Shown piece after piece: positions 62,176 through 64,000 of a stretch of 64,000 nucleotides of DNA. This DNA is from Pyropia yezoensis (Eukaryota; Rhodophyta; Bangiophyceae; Bangiales; Bangiaceae), in assembly GCA_009829735.1 (NCBI GenBank), contig CM020619.1, forward strand, positions 30,158,063 through 30,222,062, written 5' to 3'. The notes beneath the pieces were generated by a model, which saw nothing but the letters and a program-made list of their open reading frames with translations, was not told the DNA's origin and searched no databases. Every line of letters starts with the position of its first letter. Within the stretch, counting starts at the first letter, position 1. The translations under genes and the position numbers were made by a program.

Positions 62176-62442
62176 GGCGGCAGCGCAGATGCAGCTGGCG
62201 GGGAGGAACCGGAAGGGGCTGCCTGAGGGGGACGGCGCCGGGACTCCCGAGGCGTCGGCCTTCACATGTGTTTTGGTCTTCCACCCACACAGACGTATGT
62301 ACCTACACGTCCAAGATGGTGCTGTCCCCCAAACACGCTGCAAGACCGCAGCCGTGGCCACGTCTCGCGGTGGAGGCTGCGGCTGCTGTGCACGGTTCTT
62401 GTAACATCGCTGGTTCTCGAGACAGCACATAGGCGTAGACAT

Positions 62443-63849
62443 GGAAGGCGGGGGTGGTCCCAGGCAGCTAGCTCTCTGGTTGGTCGAGAGACAGTGGAAC
62501 GACTTTCAATCTCAGTCGCAATGAAAGGATCGGGGGATCCGCCAAAGATATCCGGATAGCACCACATATCTATGATTAAATTTTACATGTATCGTCTGTG
62601 TTTGACCTCTACATCACCGCTCAAGTGCTGGAACGCCCGCGGATGTGTGTTTCCAGCTCGTGTGTGCCCGTTCTAAGGCCGAGACGATCACCCACGACGA
62701 CGTCGACCCACCCCCCGCGGCGCGGTGTGTCGGGTACTGGAGGCGGCCGAGGCGGCGGCTGTGACGGTGCGGCGGGGAGAGGGCAGGGCGGAGGGGGGAG
62801 GGGGACGGGCGACGGCACCATCATCGTTGCTCGGTGGCGCCAAAGGTGCTCCCGTTGGGGGCGTCAGCGCCGGCGGGCGCCACTGTCGGCGCCACGTTGG
62901 CGGCGGCCGGTGGTCGCGGCGACGGTCGTGGCGGCCGCCCTCCCGGTCGTCTGCTCGGCCGCGGCCGCGCGGGGCGGGTGGCAGGCGCCGGCGGGGGTGG
63001 CGCCCGCCGCCGCGGAGACCGACAAGGCCACTACCGACGCCACCGTCGTGGCGTCCCTCCCAGCCGCTGCCGCCGGGGACAGCAAAGGCAATGTCGACGA
63101 CGACGGGGTGCTGCGGCCGCCGTCTGCCGTGGCATCCTCCTAGGCTGTCGCCGCGCTGCGGGGTGACGGGGTGGCGCCTGTCCTCGCGCACTCTTTCACT
63201 CACCAACCCCCCCCCCCCCCCCCCCAACGACGACAATGTCCACCGGCGGGGCTGGGGCATGCACACAGCCGCGGCTGCCGCCGCGGCGGCGGCAAAGGGC
63301 GGGGGCGCCACCGCCGCAGGGGCGGTGTCTGCGTCGTCGCGGCCGCCGCCACCGCCGACCGCCGGGTGGTGGGACCCGTGGGCGGCGCCGCCACCGCTGC
63401 CGCGCAGGGCGCGACTGTTGCGGAGAGGGGGCACCGTCGGACAGCGTTTGCGACATGCCAGACCCCATTTACCGCAGCTACAAATCGTAGGCCAACAGCG
63501 TCGCGACGAGAGCGGGAGGACGCTGAAGGGAAAGGGGGGGGGGGGGGAGGGGGAACGCACGCGGTGGCGCCCCTGTTCCCCTCTTTCTTCACGTGTCTCG
63601 TCCGCGTGCTACTCTCCACTGCACTGTACTGTATGTACTGTACATACATCCAGTGCGCCCGGCGGGGGGCGGCGGTGGGCGGCAGCGCGACAAGGACAGG
63701 AGGGGGAAGAGCCGGCGTGCGAGAGAGGGCGATGGCGGCACGCATTGCCAACCGCTCCTCGGGATGCCACTGGCGGCGGGGTGGGGGTGGGAGCTGGTGC
63801 GGTGAGGCAGGGGGAGTGGGAGTTTGTATGCGTGGCGCGGCGGCTACGC

Positions 63850-63888
<39 letters not shown>

Positions 63889-64000
63889 CGCCGCCACCAG
63901 CCTCAGTCGCGCCCCGCGGGACGGGGCGACGCGACCGCGGCGGCCGGCGGTGGCGGCGGTGATGGTGGCGGTGGTGGCGGAGGCGGTGGCGGCGGCGGCG
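62443..64000. other. Upstream region of the kinase gene and low-complexity end of window
   Basis: A plus-strand frame at 62598-63143 holds a hydrophobic stretch (PVVAATVVAAALPVVCSAAA) that could be a signal anchor of a gene whose other exons are not seen; support is weak. A run of 35 C stands at 63851-63885, others near 63211-63224. The window ends in a GGC/GGT repeat that may belong to a gene further right. Confidence 0.35.

Overview
The window looks like nuclear DNA of a GC-rich eukaryote with few introns. Long single-exon genes, (GCG)n/(GGC)n codon runs, many DNA transposons and Ty3/gypsy elements, a Hedgehog-type Hint protein, a PAPS sulfotransferase and an ABC1-kinase/beta-lactamase fusion fit a bangialean red alga such as Porphyra/Pyropia. 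That taxonomic call is inference. The window is a scaffold with one 500-N gap (7493-7992).

Layout. 1-14.1 kb: a Ty3/gypsy element (A) with sense pol (protease, RT, RNase H, integrase, chromodomain-like tail), a hairpin array after the pol stop, a large ANTISENSE ORF, then a polypurine tract and the start of a 3' LTR. It appears twice only because the sequence left of the gap (1419-7492) repeats right of it (7993-14070), with both copies ending at the gap: almost certainly an unmerged contig overlap. 14.1-16.3 kb: an antisense ORF apparently related to that of element A, probably a second decayed element. 17.0-19.5 kb: a Crinkler/RHS-like P-loop NTPase with a C-terminal nuclease-like domain. 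20.5-23.5 kb: a strongly Ala/Gly-expanded Nup93/Nic96 nucleoporin. 23.9-29.8 kb: three TIR elements without recognised transposase and a Cys-rich gene. 29.8-32.6 kb: low-complexity DNA. 32.6-33.6 kb: sulfotransferase. 34.0-37.8 kb (minus): a ZC3H3-like CCCH zinc-finger gene with one intron splitting a finger. 38.5-41.2 kb: beta-propeller-like protein with a Hedgehog-type Hint domain. 41.9-43.6 kb: cytochrome P450-like gene with an N-terminal frame break. 46.5-47.7 kb: element with long inverted repeats.

47.7-56.5 kb is a nest: a 1.33-kb Tc1/mariner (DD34E) element with 26-bp TIRs and TA flanks is interrupted in its transposase by a complete 7.45-kb Ty3/gypsy chromovirus (B) with 847-bp LTRs and a 5-bp TSD (CTGTT). 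Element B also has a leader ORF with two C2H2-type fingers and a candidate -1 frameshift site between gag and pol. 58.05-58.5 kb: a 149-bp tandem repeat. 58.9-62.4 kb (minus): ABC1/UbiB-like kinase fused to a serine beta-lactamase-like domain. 62.4-64 kb: no confident gene.

The cellular genes (nuclear pore, mRNA zinc finger, sulfation, Hint processing, P450, quinone-type kinase) form no operon-like unit. They are ordinary housekeeping or secretory genes separated by transposon islands. The features most worth following up are the antisense ORF family of element A, the Crinkler-like NTPase/nuclease, the leader zinc-finger ORF of element B and the datable nested insertion.
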